From Gonatopus flavifemur (taxonomy: Eukaryota; Arthropoda; Insecta; Hymenoptera; Dryinidae), in assembly GCA_018340375.1 (NCBI GenBank), contig JAFFJZ010000006.1:12418001-12482000 (forward strand): DNA of 64,000 bases. The letters run 5' to 3'. Every line of letters begins with the position of its first letter. Within the stretch, counting starts at the first letter, position 1. Below are positions 12,277 to 23,216 of this stretch, one piece after another. The translations under genes and the position numbers were made by a program. Under the pieces are notes generated by a model. It ran no database searches. It had not been told where the DNA came from and was given only the letters and a program-made list of their open reading frames with translations.

Positions 12277-14064
12277 TAGAAACGACGAGAAAGATGGAAT
12301 GAATGAATGAGAGACTAATAATGCGTGTATGTGAGAGATAGTATGCACCCGCGAATGATGAGCAAAATTGAAATTTTAACCCTATACACATTGTACGAAT
12401 TAACATCTACAAGAGAATTGTATGGAGAATGATGATCGTGCAATAACGACAAGAGCATGCCATGCATTGTAAGATAATAATGACATTGATGGACCCTTGA
12501 AGAGATTTTTCAAGTTAAATACGTCAAACTATTTGAAATATCATCGTTTTTATAAAAAACAAATGCTCTGAAAATTCGATTTTATGCAATGAAGTATTTC
12601 AGAACAATTTTGTGTTTTTTTTTGTGTTCTTTCTATACTATTAAACGTCTTACGAATATCGATACGCTGTACATTCATGCAGTTTTGAAAGGAAAATATT
12701 TCAATACGTTTATATTTTGTACGATAAGAGACATCCATAGCATATTTCAATTATTATTCTCAAATGTATAACGGCGAATACCAAATGTGCCAAGGATATT
12801 CAACTATGCTGGAAATTCAACTCATTGGGAATGTCAATAATAATAAAAAATAGTTTGTTTCTCTTGAGATTTACAATAAAATTCATAGCTCTATTTCTCC
12901 ATGGTATCACTCGATCGCATGCACTGTTAGAAAATATATGCAACATATAGTATATTATATATACACACACACATTCATCGAACTATCATCGTGTATTTTA
13001 AACGATTATCGATAAACAAACTATCTTGAAATTTTTTTCCGTTAGGATACGCGAATGAACGATTTTTCGGAAGACACCGAAGCTCTATTGTTGTTCTGAA
13101 ATCCTTGATCGTATATAATCCTCACATGTTCTTCCTATTTTATGCAATATATTTATATTATATTAAATATCGTGTCGAGTGATATCCGTCGATGGTATAA
13201 TTTCTAGTTTGATTCGGCGGATCATGTAAATTCTCGCAAGATCATCGGGTGACGGGTGACGGAAACGTACCGGAACATCACAACGAAAGATACGAGAAAC
13301 GGTTTTGAAATATTAGCCCATCTGTATTGTCGAGCGCGAATGCGTGAGTAACTGCGCATGAGTCAATCAAAACACATACACAAAAACTATGAAAAATAAT
13401 ATGAAATATTGAAATAAAAAAAGATACGGGAGAGGATGAATCGTCAAGTGATTTTGTAATATTTCTTATAAGTTGTAGCTGCCATATCCAGTAATTAAGT
13501 GCTATAGGTATCTCAAGTGATATCCGATACGACGATTGTAATAATGAAATAAACATTATATAGTTGATGAATATGATTATGAGAATGATGGTGATGATGG
13601 TGATTATGATCTACTACGTGCTTCTGTAAGTGCATGCGTAAGTGAATCTGAATGCGTTATGCTAGGAATATGATGTTGACGGACGATGGGTCTAAATAAA
13701 AAACAATAACAGTTCATGTAAGATGAAAAAATATGTAATTATAAATAAGACGAAGAGACGAAGAATATTATAAACACGTTGTTAATTGAATTAATAAAAT
13801 TAGCACAAATCATCTGGTTTGTTTTCAATTCTCCTTCGAACGTGGCAGAAATATAGAGAGAAGAATTATTGAATTTGAATTGTCGTGTCTCTATGCGAGA
13901 ATGCACTTGGTTTGAATTCTTCGAAATGAATAAATATACTTTATGAAAAATTAAATCTCGTGTCTCTTTTTTCATAAAAATTTCCCTCCTACAATCGACG
14001 CATTCGAGAACTTTCTGTTAACATTTAGAGAACATAATGAATGTTTCAAATGTTGAGGGGAAAA

Positions 14065-15180
14065 ATGTTTACTGGATAATAGCATTTCACGCGCAAATCG
14101 AGTTGCCGAATCGCTAGCAAAGTCGGATCCAAGTGCGTCGCTTTCTGTTGACAGAACTGCAAGCCATCACGCTCATACGTGAGCAGTGTTGCCAATGAGA
14201 GGGGAATTCCCCCATTTTCGGGGAATTTGAGTGCTGGAGGGGAATTTGGAGGGGAATGGAAAAAAAAGGGGAATTTGGGGGGATCTTCGAGCTGACCGTT
14301 AAAAATTTTAAAAATTTCGATTTTCCGAGCTTTTTCAATCGGCTGCTCACTTTCAAGAGATTTTTTTATCCCAAATGATGATGACCGAACTATGTGCACA
14401 TGGCAAACTAGTTGAATGTACATCAATATAAATCTTCTTATAATTATTAACACAGACAGAATGTTTTTAGTAGAAAATCTTTTTATCAGACGTTCAAATA
14501 ATGTAAAATTTCACGGAGATCGTATTTACGAAATAGCTGCAAGGTGACCTAACTGTACACGTGACTTCATATACCTGATAATGCCATGTCAAAAGCAAAA
14601 ATATCATTCCATGGAGCATCGAGCATCAAACGTCGATTCATGGAAGAAAAAGAGAGCACACAGTTTGCCTCTTTTTTTTCTATCGTTGACGCTCCATGTT
14701 CGACGCTTCATGAAATTGTAAAGGCCTAAGCACACAAACGCATAATCGTAAAACATAACGCATAAGAGCTTATGCAGCCAATCTTAGTACAGGCATAACG
14801 CCTTATGCGCGCGGTCGTATATACAGGTCTGGGAACTTCTTGAATTTTTGGTGGTGGGGGTGACCGGCTTACAGCGTCCATCGATAGTTTCAAATTTGGC
14901 CACTTGTCCTTTGCATTTGTATTTGCTTCAGTTCATTGAAATGTTTATGAGGAGGGGAATATGGGGGGAATCACGATATAAGTAGGGGGGAATTTCGGGG
15001 AATTTGAGCCTGTGGAAAGGGGAAAACGATTGAATCCCATTGGCAACCCTGTACGTGAGCGTGATTGCTATTTGCGTGCATATGGCGAGTGACAGTGTTA
15101 TTAGCTAGCAAAACACTGGCGAACTGCGCGCATGAAGACGCGGCTCTCGAGGCTCAAACGTTTACGAATTCCATTGCAGT
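14065..15180. repeat. Interspersed repeat, copy split by a hAT insertion
   Basis: Segments 14065-14183 and 15052-15180 together match, in inverse orientation, the uninterrupted repeat at 18537-18777. Shared blocks include GCTAGCAAAGTCGGATCC, CTTTCTGTTGACAGAACTGC and GAAGACGCGGCTCTCGAGG. The break coincides exactly with the hAT-like element. Confidence 0.85.
14184..15051. mobile_element. Non-autonomous hAT element, 868 bp, with 8 bp TSD
   Basis: The left terminus reads CAGTGTTGCCAATGAGA and the right terminus, reverse-complemented, CAGGGTTGCCAATGGGA: 15 of 17 match. The octamer TACGTGAG occurs directly on both sides (14176-14183 and 15052-15059). An 8 bp target duplication with CAGGGTTGCCA-type ends is characteristic of hAT. 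The interior contains G-rich ends, an inverted repeat near 14608-14710, and no transposase-like frame. Confidence 0.93.
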
Positions 15181-15396
15181 TTGGTTTCCTTCCCCGTATG
15201 GAAATATTTTGCTGAAAAAGTTCTGAAAATCTCTGTAAAATCTCTGAAACACTCTGATTTCTCTCTGCTCAAGTTTGAGGAAGTCTGAGAAATTCTGAGA
15301 TTTCGATGAAAAATCTAATATCTTTGGGACATTGTTCTCAAAGTTTTTTCAGTGTTTATCAGGGATTTTCCATTAAAATTTCAGATGGATGATTAT

Positions 15397-15530
15397 CCCT
15401 GGTAAAAGCGCGGAGAGATTCGAATGAAAATTTGCAGATGGATACAAAAATAGAATTGAAACGGATAAAACCCACTTTTTATCCGAATCTATCCGCGTTT
15501 TTACCAGGGATGAATTTACTCCCGATAAAA
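15397..15530. mobile_element. Small palindromic MITE, ATCCCTGGTAAAA arms
   Basis: The arms ATCCCTGGTAAAAGCGCGGA and CCGCGTTTTTACCAGGGAT are inverted repeats, extended by GATTCGAATG and ATCCGAATC. The short interior is non-coding. Confidence 0.65.
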
Positions 15531-15842
15531 CTTTGGGAAAATTATGACAAATGTACGTGTTTTCTCCAAGAGATATAAAAAAATCATGAAATATGAGTAA
15601 TTGTCAGAATTTTCTCGGATTTTTTTTTGAGTTTATCAGAGATTTTTCATTCGCATTTCAGCTTGGTGATCATGAATTTATTCCTGATGGAATTCTGAAA
15701 AAAGTATGAGATAAATGTCTGTGTTTCCTCCGAAAGCTATAAACATGAGTGACATTTGACGTAATTGAATAGTTAGATTTACGGCTGCTAGTTTCAACTC
15801 AAAAGTTACGAGAAAAGTCATAAACATTACTCGCTTTTGATA

Positions 15843-16420
15843 CCCTGTTACAAAAATCCTGCTGGGATTCCACGTGAATTCCAGATTCGAAATTTACCTG
15901 CGGTGCCAGTTAAGACTCCACCTTGAATCAAGAATCCCGTACAGCACAACCACCGATTCTCCACCCGCAGGACTTCGGTGGACTGGAGGTGGAGAATCAG
16001 TGGAGAAATGAGAGCCGTGGAAATAAGGGAGAAATAAGGGAGAGTCTCCGTTGAGGCAACGGAGAGGCGATGTGGATTTGTCCGCCCCCTTTATTTTCAA
16101 TAAAATTTATGTTAATGGATTCACTCATTGAAATTTGGTTGTGTAAATCGACAGATATGAATTTTATTGAAAATAAAGGGGGCGGACAAATCCACGTCGC
16201 CTCTCCGTTGCCTCAACGGAGACTCTCCCTTATTCCTCCCTTATTTCCACGGCTCTCATTTCTCCACTGATTCTCCACCTCCAGTCCACCGAAGTCCTGG
16301 GTGGAGAATCGGTGGTTGTGCTGTACGGGATCCCAACTGGATTCCATGTGGGATTTCCAATTCCGACTGGGATTACACGTGGGATCAGAAATTTCAACTG
16401 AAATCCCACGTTGGAGTTTC
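15843..16420. mobile_element. Second copy of the CTGGGATTCC MITE family, interrupted
   Basis: It starts CCCTGTTACAAAAATCCTGC and includes GATTCGAAATTTACCTGCGG, as in the 7809-8066 element. After the foldback insertion it resumes with CCCAACTGGATTCCATGTG. The right end is not clear. Confidence 0.65.
15934..16331. mobile_element. Foldback MITE, 398 bp, nearly perfect palindrome, nested
   Basis: The element runs from ATCCCGTACAGCACAACCAC to its mirror GTGGTTGTGCTGTACGGGAT. Long arms share GGTGGAGAATC, AACGGAGACTCTCCCTTAT and GGGGGCGGACAAATCCAC. It interrupts the MITE starting at 15843, whose sequence reads through if the insert is removed, and AT may be the duplicated target. A deleted relative lies at 1384-1651. 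No transposase is encoded. Confidence 0.85.
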
Positions 16421-16448
16421 AGAAATTTTCCAGCGAAATATTTCTATA

Positions 16449-17130
16449 CGGGTCTTTCCTGGTGAGAGAAAATCGCATAGGAAACCGGATGAAACCCGAA
16501 TGATAATCCTGATGGTAATTCCGGATGACAATCCGACTCAAACCCGGATAAAATTTCCGAGATCCCATCCGGGTGTGTCCGGGCGCCCAAGTAACACAAG
16601 AACTTCTCAAAGATACTATGATGATACAGTGAATGTGAAAAGAATGTACAACTGAGACTATTTTGGATAAATTCGTCAAGATATTCTATGGAGGTGCATA
16701 ACATATAATTATTCGGAACAGTCTCATTTGGAAGTTCTAAGCGTGTCCGTAGGATTTTCCAAACACGTTTTGAGCATTGTTAACCTCTTGTGTTGCTGCT
16801 TGGGTGCGTATACGGGTTTTGCGGTGATGCTTTATCCGGTTCCATCCGGATCTTATCCGGGTTTTGCGACAAGATAGTTTTTGGAATCCCAAATAAAACC
16901 TGAACAAGGAGACGAATGAGTTCTATCTAAATTTCGTGTGGGATTTCGAAAAATATTCAGTATTGAAATCCGGATAGGGTCCGGATGAAACCTGATAAAG
17001 AATCACCACAAAGAACCGTATACGCACCCAGATACAACCGGATAGAATCCCGGAGATTTCATCCGGGTTTGAGTCGGGTTCCCATTCGGGTTTGAGCCAA
17101 GTTCCCATCCGGCTTTGTTACCAGGGTTTA
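16449..17130. repeat. Degenerate ATCCGGATGAAACCCG-rich element
   Basis: Multiple direct and inverted variants of ATCCGGATGAAACCCG and its complement alternate here. The ends are ill-defined, so this is probably an old palindromic MITE with an inner insertion. Confidence 0.4.
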
Positions 17131-17516
17131 CCCTTCAACGGTCGCGTGGTGGGATGTGTTTTCATTGAGCTCTTTAATAGAACTCCAAAAAAGTAAAAAA
17201 ATAACGCCAAGTGCATGAGAATGCAATCAATATTTACCAGCAAAAAATCTAAAAACTTGTTCCCAACAGATATTTTATTATATTTAAAATTTCGATGCAA
17301 TACAACAGGATATGCCCCATTTGAAAAAAAGACGTGAAATCAATATGAGCTACCAAGTACATTGGGTTATCCCAGATAGAAAAATGTCTCAATAATGCCA
17401 TCATAATGGTGACATGCATGCCAAGAAATGTTTGCATCATGGTACCAAGGTGTTTCCGCATAGAGCATCGTCATTGGTAGCAAAACAAGGTGATGGTACC
17501 ATAATGAAGACATAAT

Positions 17517-18280
17517 CCCATGTAACACAGAATATTCTGAGAATATTCTCACAACATCCGTAAAACGTACTGTATAGAATATTCTTACAAAGAGCGTAGA
17601 AGCTTCGTAAATATTCATAGAAGATTTCTAGAACATTTGAATGGGACTGTCTCGAATATTCTAGGAACGTTCGTACAATATGCGTACAAAGTTTGTAGGT
17701 AGATTGATGGGCAGCGCATGCGCAAGCATCTTAATGACATGAATTCAGTAATGGCGGATAATGTTGTTGACAGGTGACAGACCCTTGGATAATATATTAT
17801 TTTAATTTGTATTTGGGGAACGAGAAATTTATAAATGTGCATTTCAATATCCCGAATGTTCTGAGAGCGTCATGCGTGAAAAATAATCATCAGAAGTGTA
17901 ATAAAATATTAGGAAATATCGTATATATTATCATTGCTTGTTGCGAATCATAGGTATCTCACCCATCCATGTGAATCCATAATATTGCTAAGAATCCATG
18001 ATTACAGATGTTTAATGAGTGAAAGAATTGATTGTGAATCAGTTTTCGGTTATATACAGAAGTTATATTGGCAGGAATTTTTATTTTGACAGCATTTTCT
18101 TATAATATTCCCACAATATTCGTGGCATAATATTCTTAGAATGTTTGAAACAGTCTCATTCAAACATTCTGAGAATGTGCGTAGATTATATTCGCACGTA
18201 ATAAGAATCTCCATGGAATATTCGAATATCCTCCACGTATATTCTTAGAACATTCTCAGAACGTGCTTGTGCTACCTGGG
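17517..18280. mobile_element. MITE, about 764 bp, CCCANGTARCACA termini
   Basis: The left end CCCATGTAACACAGAATATT mirrors the right end CGTGCTTGTGCTACCTGGG. The interior repeats AATATTCTGAGAATATTCT and AACATTCTCAGAACG in both orientations. Non-coding. Confidence 0.75.
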
Positions 18281-18536
18281 ATGTTTACATTTTATGCATC
18301 ATTGCAATCTGAGCGAAGTTTACGATAGTATGTTTACGGCACATTATGTTACAAAATATTTAGGGCATGGTTCATTTCTATCTGGGTATCCAGATGATAT
18401 GTCAACGATTTTTTTGTTCATTGTAACTTCAATTGTTTTCAATTTTATTCGAAGTGATTTATGATCTTTGAAGAACATCATTGTGCTAAACATGAATATA
18501 AAGTGGGGTAGAAGAAAAATTACCCAGATAACATTC

Positions 18537-18777
18537 TGTGCGCGCAAAGTTTGAACCTCGAGAGCCGCGTCTTTATGCGCGCAGTTCGCCAGTGTTTTGC
18601 TAGCAAATAATACTATCACTCGCCATATGCACGCAAATAGCAATCATGCTCACGTATGAGCGCGATGGCTTGCAGTTCTGTCAACAGAAAGCGACGCACA
18701 TGGATCCGACTTTGCTAGCGATTCTGTAACTCGATTTGCACGTGAATCGCTCACATTTGCGCGCAAAATGCTATTAG
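18537..18777. repeat. Intact copy of the repeat split at 14.1/15.1 kb (hAT empty site)
   Basis: This inverted copy is continuous across the point where the other copy carries the hAT element. Around 18650 it reads CTCACGTATGAGCG, with one copy of the octamer complement CTCACGTA. Confidence 0.85.
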
Positions 18778-18888
18778 AGTAGGTTCAATCATTTGAAATA
18801 CTAGAAAAAACTCTGAATTATGTTAAACCAAATGTGTTGGTCGTTTCTGAGTAGTTTTGAAATTCATGTCCATACGGAAAACTTGACG

Positions 18889-19297
18889 TGCCTAGTGGTA
18901 AATTTTGGAGCTGACCATCGGAGCACGGTTTTTTTTGGCCACATTACTCGAAACTGAATGAATGAAATAATCTGAAATTCTCAGGGAGGATTCTTTGAGA
19001 CTTTATCTAAGTCGCTGTAGAGTACGAATTCTGAATTTTGAAAATAATTGCTTGTTTCAAAATTTTGAAAATTCAAAAAGACTTCATATTGGTCGCTAAA
19101 GAGCCCGAATTTGGAAATTCGAAAAAAAATATTTTTAAAAATGAAATTATTTCCGAAATCCAAAATTCGGGCTCTTTAGCAACCAATATGAAGTCTGAAA
19201 GAATCTTCTATTAAAATCTCAGATTATTCCGTGAATTCAGTTTCGAGTAATTTGGTCAAGAAAAACCTTGCTCGATCGGTAAGTTCGTATCCTCTTA
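18889..19297. mobile_element. Palindromic MITE copy 1 (ATTCAGTTTCGAGTAAT family)
   Basis: ATTACTCGAAACTGAAT near 18944 is mirrored by ATTCAGTTTCGAGTAAT near 19237. Inside, GCTAAAGAGCCCGAATTT pairs with AAATTCGGGCTCTTTAGC. It is closely related to the copy at 19492-19823. Confidence 0.75.
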
Positions 19298-19491
19298 ACG
19301 GGACACTAGCGTCGGTAACGGACCTCTCTTTCTATCATATGATTCTGTCCCTTTCTAACCAATGACGTGAGTTACCGACGCTAGTAGCCCGTTAACGGGA
19401 TACTAGCGATGGTACCAAACCTCTCTTTCTATCGTATAGGTGTGTCCTTTTCTATCCAACGTGCTCTGTTGGTAAGCGCTAGTAACCCCTT
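19295..19491. repeat. Two tandem units of about 98 bp, each a hairpin
   Basis: Each unit runs TAACGGGAYACTAGCG, a central CCTCTCTTTCTATCRTAT, then an inverted end with CGCTAGTAGCCC or CGCTAGTAACCC. In unit 1 the arms ACTAGCGTCGGTAAC and GTTACCGACGCTAGT match perfectly, while unit 2 is more diverged. They lie exactly between two copies of one MITE family. Confidence 0.75.
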
Positions 19492-19823
19492 AAGAGGATA
19501 CTATAATTACCATGTTAGCAAGTTTTTTTCTTCCAAATTATTCGGAACTGAATCCATGAAAAAATCTGGAATTTTCAGGGATGATCCTTTGAGACTTCAT
19601 CTTGGCCGCTAAAGAGCCCGAATTTTGAATTGAGGAAAACATTTTTTTTTTCAAATTTGGAATTTCAAAATTTTCTTTCCGAAATTCAAAATTCGGGCTC
19701 TGTACAGACCTAGATGAAGTCTCAAAGAATCATCCCTGAAAGTTTCAGATTTTTTTATGAATTCAGTTTCGAGTATTTTAGTGCAAGAAAACGTGCTCCG
19801 ATGGTAATTTTGGTATCCTCTTG
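19492..19823. mobile_element. Palindromic MITE copy 2 (AAGAGGATAC termini)
   Basis: The left end AAGAGGATACTATAATTACC mirrors the right end GGTAATTTTGGTATCCTCTT. The internal arms GACTTCATCTTGGCCGCTAA and its near-inverse around 19705-19730 are shared with copy 1. Non-coding. Confidence 0.8.
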
Positions 19824-20105
19824 AACACCTTTATCATAAAATCTTTATTAGCCACGCCAATGAAGTTGACCCGAATGAAGATGTCTCGAAAGGTCAATAT
19901 CCCGAAATTTGCTAATTGGTCAATTCCTGGGGAACCTCTAGTAAGTTACCAAAAATTGATCAAACAACGAATTTCGGGACATTGAAATTCGGGTCAACTG
20001 CCCTCCGGGCCATTTGTGTGTCGAAATTACTGGTGGCTACCTTTCCAATACCTCCAGCAGTCCATGTATATATCTTACGGAGAAGTGTGGTCAGTTTGAA
20101 CCACG

Positions 20106-20256
20106 CGCTGTAAAAAGAAAGTCTTAAATTCAGCTCATTTCATGGCTGAATCTATGATGCAAACAAATCAAGCCGAAAAAAACAATCGCCGACACAATGG
20201 AAAAAGCATTGCCTGGAATCAAGATGCAAACAGATTAAGACTTTCTTTTTACAGTG
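20106..20256. mobile_element. MITE, 151 bp, CRCTGTAAAAAGAAAGTC TIR, CG duplication
   Basis: The termini CGCTGTAAAAAGAAAGTCTT and AAGACTTTCTTTTTACAGTG are inverted repeats. CG lies directly on both sides. It belongs to the CAC-ended group with 2 bp pyrimidine-purine duplications. Confidence 0.85.
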
Positions 20257-21384
20257 CGGTAGCCAATTCTCAAATTTGTCAACCTTTCTCATTGGTCATT
20301 CTTCCTAATGAAACACTGTGATGGGTTGATCTAACGAAAACAGTGCATAAATTATGCACATTTGGTCACTCTTGTTTGAATCAAAAATAGAATGAGAGTT
20401 ATAATTTTTAGGCAGTGCTATCTCTGTTTAAATTTCATTGCATAAAAAGAGAGGCAAGTGCCCAAAAGTCGGATCTCTCTTTCATAATTTGACCATACTT
20501 ATTTCTATTGAAATCATAGGCGAATAAACCCGACACACAGATGGCCCGAAAATCCGAAATTCAAGGTTGATTTTTAATGCATCATTAGTATAATGAAAAC
20601 ACGATTATGAGCATGAAAACACGTCTTCACTTTCGAATTTCCAGGCCAAGAGATCTCTGGGCCATTTGTATGTCGGGTTTACTGGTGACTACCAATCCAC
20701 CCATTCTACGGGGATCTACCCAATGAATTGGTTCTATTGAATGGAATGACCAATGAAGAGACCCTAGTTTCTTCTCTGACTCTCGACAACACTGCTCCGT
20801 GATGTTAATACTCCAATCCCACACATTCTCAGTATAGAATGGCACCCTAAGTTCGTTTAACTGGATAATTATTGTCGATTACAGGTGAATATAGTGCGAT
20901 ACACTTTGACGTTTAACATAATTCATTATGTTACTCATCACTTGAATCACCAGTCTCGCTAAAAATCTATTTTTATTCTTTCAAGGGGGGTACCTTAACA
21001 TCAGAAGAAACGGGTGAAATTCTGCACAAACTTTTCATATCGTACGTGATCGTACGTGATAAACATAAATTCGAAATGAATAATAATCCACCCTTGGGCT
21101 CACACTTGCAATATAAATTTGGACGTTTCGATGATTCATAAACCATCCGAAGGAAGAATATCAATATCCTACATCTATGGACGATCTATCATCATCAAAT
21201 TTTGCGTAACGATCAATTTTTTAGCAAATTATTGAATGAATGATGAAAATCCGTTGTCAAAATTTATCTGTATGCGCGATTACTCTGTCGATTGGTTAAA
21301 TTACCATTGGTCAAATTGTTAAGCTATATGCTAAATTAACTGGGAAGTATTTTGCTGTAACCGACAACCCTTCCTGAAGTGAAA
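20257..21384. other. Spacer / 5' region of the verprolin gene
   Basis: No exon with recognisable product is seen. GATCGTACGTGATCGTACGTGAT near 21040 holds a short direct duplication. The Vrp1 start codon follows at 21385; an AG (21378-21379) shortly before it could be an acceptor for a non-coding 5' exon, which is inference. Confidence 0.4.
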
Positions 21385-23216
21385 ATGCCTGGACCACCAC
21401 CACCGCCGCCACCCGTGGCTCTCAATCTCTCTGCGACGTCCAGTGGAAATAATCAAGGACGAAATTTATTACTGCAGTCTATTAGAAATGGCAAGGCTTT
21501 GAAGAAAACTGTGACCAATGATAAGAGTGCTCCCTGCGTGAGTGGTATGTTCGAATTCAAGTTTGTCTATATATAGTTGATGATCATCATTGATAAACAG
21601 ATTTCAATAATTATGATATATTATAATTTTAGGTAAAGTCAGAGGCGAATCTTCAAATGTTACGTCTAATGAAACTCATAGTGTGTCAAATGTAAACAGT
21701 GGGAGTACCATAGGTGGCAATGCAACTCCAATGGGATTGGGTGGTTTGTTTTCAAGTGGAATGCCAAAGTTGAAACCTACAGGCTTGAGGGCAAATATGT
21801 GTGAAAAAGATTCAAGTAGTTCTACGAATTCTAACTCAACGACTAATTCGAGTCCTAGCTCGACGCATACGGTGAAACGAGGTCCTCCACCTATACCACC
21901 TCCTGCCACTCAAAAACCTCAAGTGTTCCCTCCTCAGGTGATAAAAGATTTAGTATAATAATATTTATCTTGCTTCGATACCGAGTAATTTTCTCTAAAT
22001 GTTCTCTAAATTTCCTTGACTTGTTCAGACTTTGCTTAAATCCCTATATCCGTGAGAACCCTGTGAATTATATGAAAACGTATTCTACTCATTCTAACAT
22101 GTAACATTGAACGTTTACAGATAGCGGAGACTACGAATACCATGGAAGAATCAAAAGGCTTTGGCAAACCAATGCTAGCTCCGAAACCTCCGCCTTTACC
22201 CTCAGGGGCTCCTCAAAAACCATCGCCTCCGCCTAAGAAATTAAATTTGACGAGTAACGTGAGCGTGTCGAGAGCTCAGAGTATGCGATTACCTCGGTCG
22301 CCGCCTGTTCTCGCGCCAACTGCGCATTCTTTTCATCAATCCCAGGATTGTCTGAACGATAATCAATCGAGACCGACGAATCGAATCCTAAGGCCTCCGG
22401 TCGCGAGGCCTCCATCACCGCCAACTTCAAAAACTAGTTCAAATCTAACTGTTACCAGAGCTGCCCCACCCCCTCCTTCCAGAGTTACGGTCATACCTCC
22501 TTTGACACCTCCTCCCCCGCCTCCCGTTGCCCATCGCCCTCCTTCGGCGCATCAAAGATTGGCCCCTCCCCCGCCGCCGCCTCCAACCCCCCCTACGAGG
22601 AGTTCTTCCATGCGTAACGGTCAAACACCTAATTTTGCCGACTTGGAAACGCGGTTTGGGGAACTATTTCACTCACAGTCGTCTTTTCCACCACCCGAGC
22701 CGTTCAAGGGTTTCCAAAAAACGTACAGTAGCAGAAACGGTGAGAATCATCGAATTCAGTCTCTCTTTTCAACATTTTCTTCAACTACCTTTTCGTTTAT
22801 GTTCAATTAAAATGCTTTTTTTTGTTTTTCATTTCATTTCTCGCTTATCTTCTATGTTATATTCTGATAAATAAAAGAATTTCAATCTTCTATCTTTATT
22901 TTCAATATTTTTTCTTACTCATCGTACACATCCCACCTTATTCGAAACTTTTATTTATGCATTATATGTGACACCTGTCTCTCCCTCTGTCTTTCTCTCT
23001 CTCTCTCTCTGCTTCTCTTTACTCTCTATTAAAGATTCCATGAGAATGTAAAATGAATTACACAAAGTAATGTGATTTATGAAAATTCCAGCAGCAAAAC
23101 AACAGGCTCCGCCTCCGCCAATGCAATCGTCTCCCAATCCAAATTCAATGCTTCCGTTAAATCTTACATCCGAGGGGAAACAATGGCAAAGTAATACCAC
23201 TTCCTTGGCATGTTGA
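21385..23216 (+). CDS. Vrp1: Verprolin / WASP-interacting protein (WIP family)
   Basis: Four exons (21385-21544, 21633-21937, 22121-22739, 23092-23216) join in phase to give 402 aa. The N-terminus MPGPPPPPPP is typical of verprolins. A WH2 actin-monomer-binding motif follows (NLLLQSIRNGKALKKTVTND, residues about 31-50). The body is proline-rich with SH3/profilin-type PPPPP tracts, best seen at 22480-22600. Near the C-terminus, LETRFGELF...FPPPEPFKG resembles the WASP EVH1-binding segment of WIP. WIP binds actin and the WASP EVH1 domain and steers Arp2/3 assembly; Drosophila Vrp1 acts in myoblast fusion. The final acceptor is a CAGCAG tandem, allowing inclusion or loss of one Ala. An AATAAA lies at 23917. 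The symbol follows the fly orthologue. Confidence 0.87.

Larger units (their letters stand above)
9933..13980 (+). other. Probable CASK 3' UTR and downstream spacer
   Basis: About 4 kb follow the CASK stop without recognisable MITEs or coding signal, in contrast to the adjoining introns. This fits a long 3' UTR, which is inference. AATAAA hexamers occur at 10743, 11373 and 11685. Simple repeats are present: a GA run near 10148-10180, AT runs near 12190, and a 7-mer array at 12228. A hairpin lies at 10215-10254. Confidence 0.45.

Noticed and set aside
14046..14453. 135-codon minus-strand frame
   Set aside because: It spans the junction of the hAT element and its target repeat, so it is a chimaera made by the insertion, not a gene.
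16167..16655. 162-codon plus-strand frame
   Set aside because: It starts inside the foldback MITE and runs into neighbouring repeats; no protein family resemblance.
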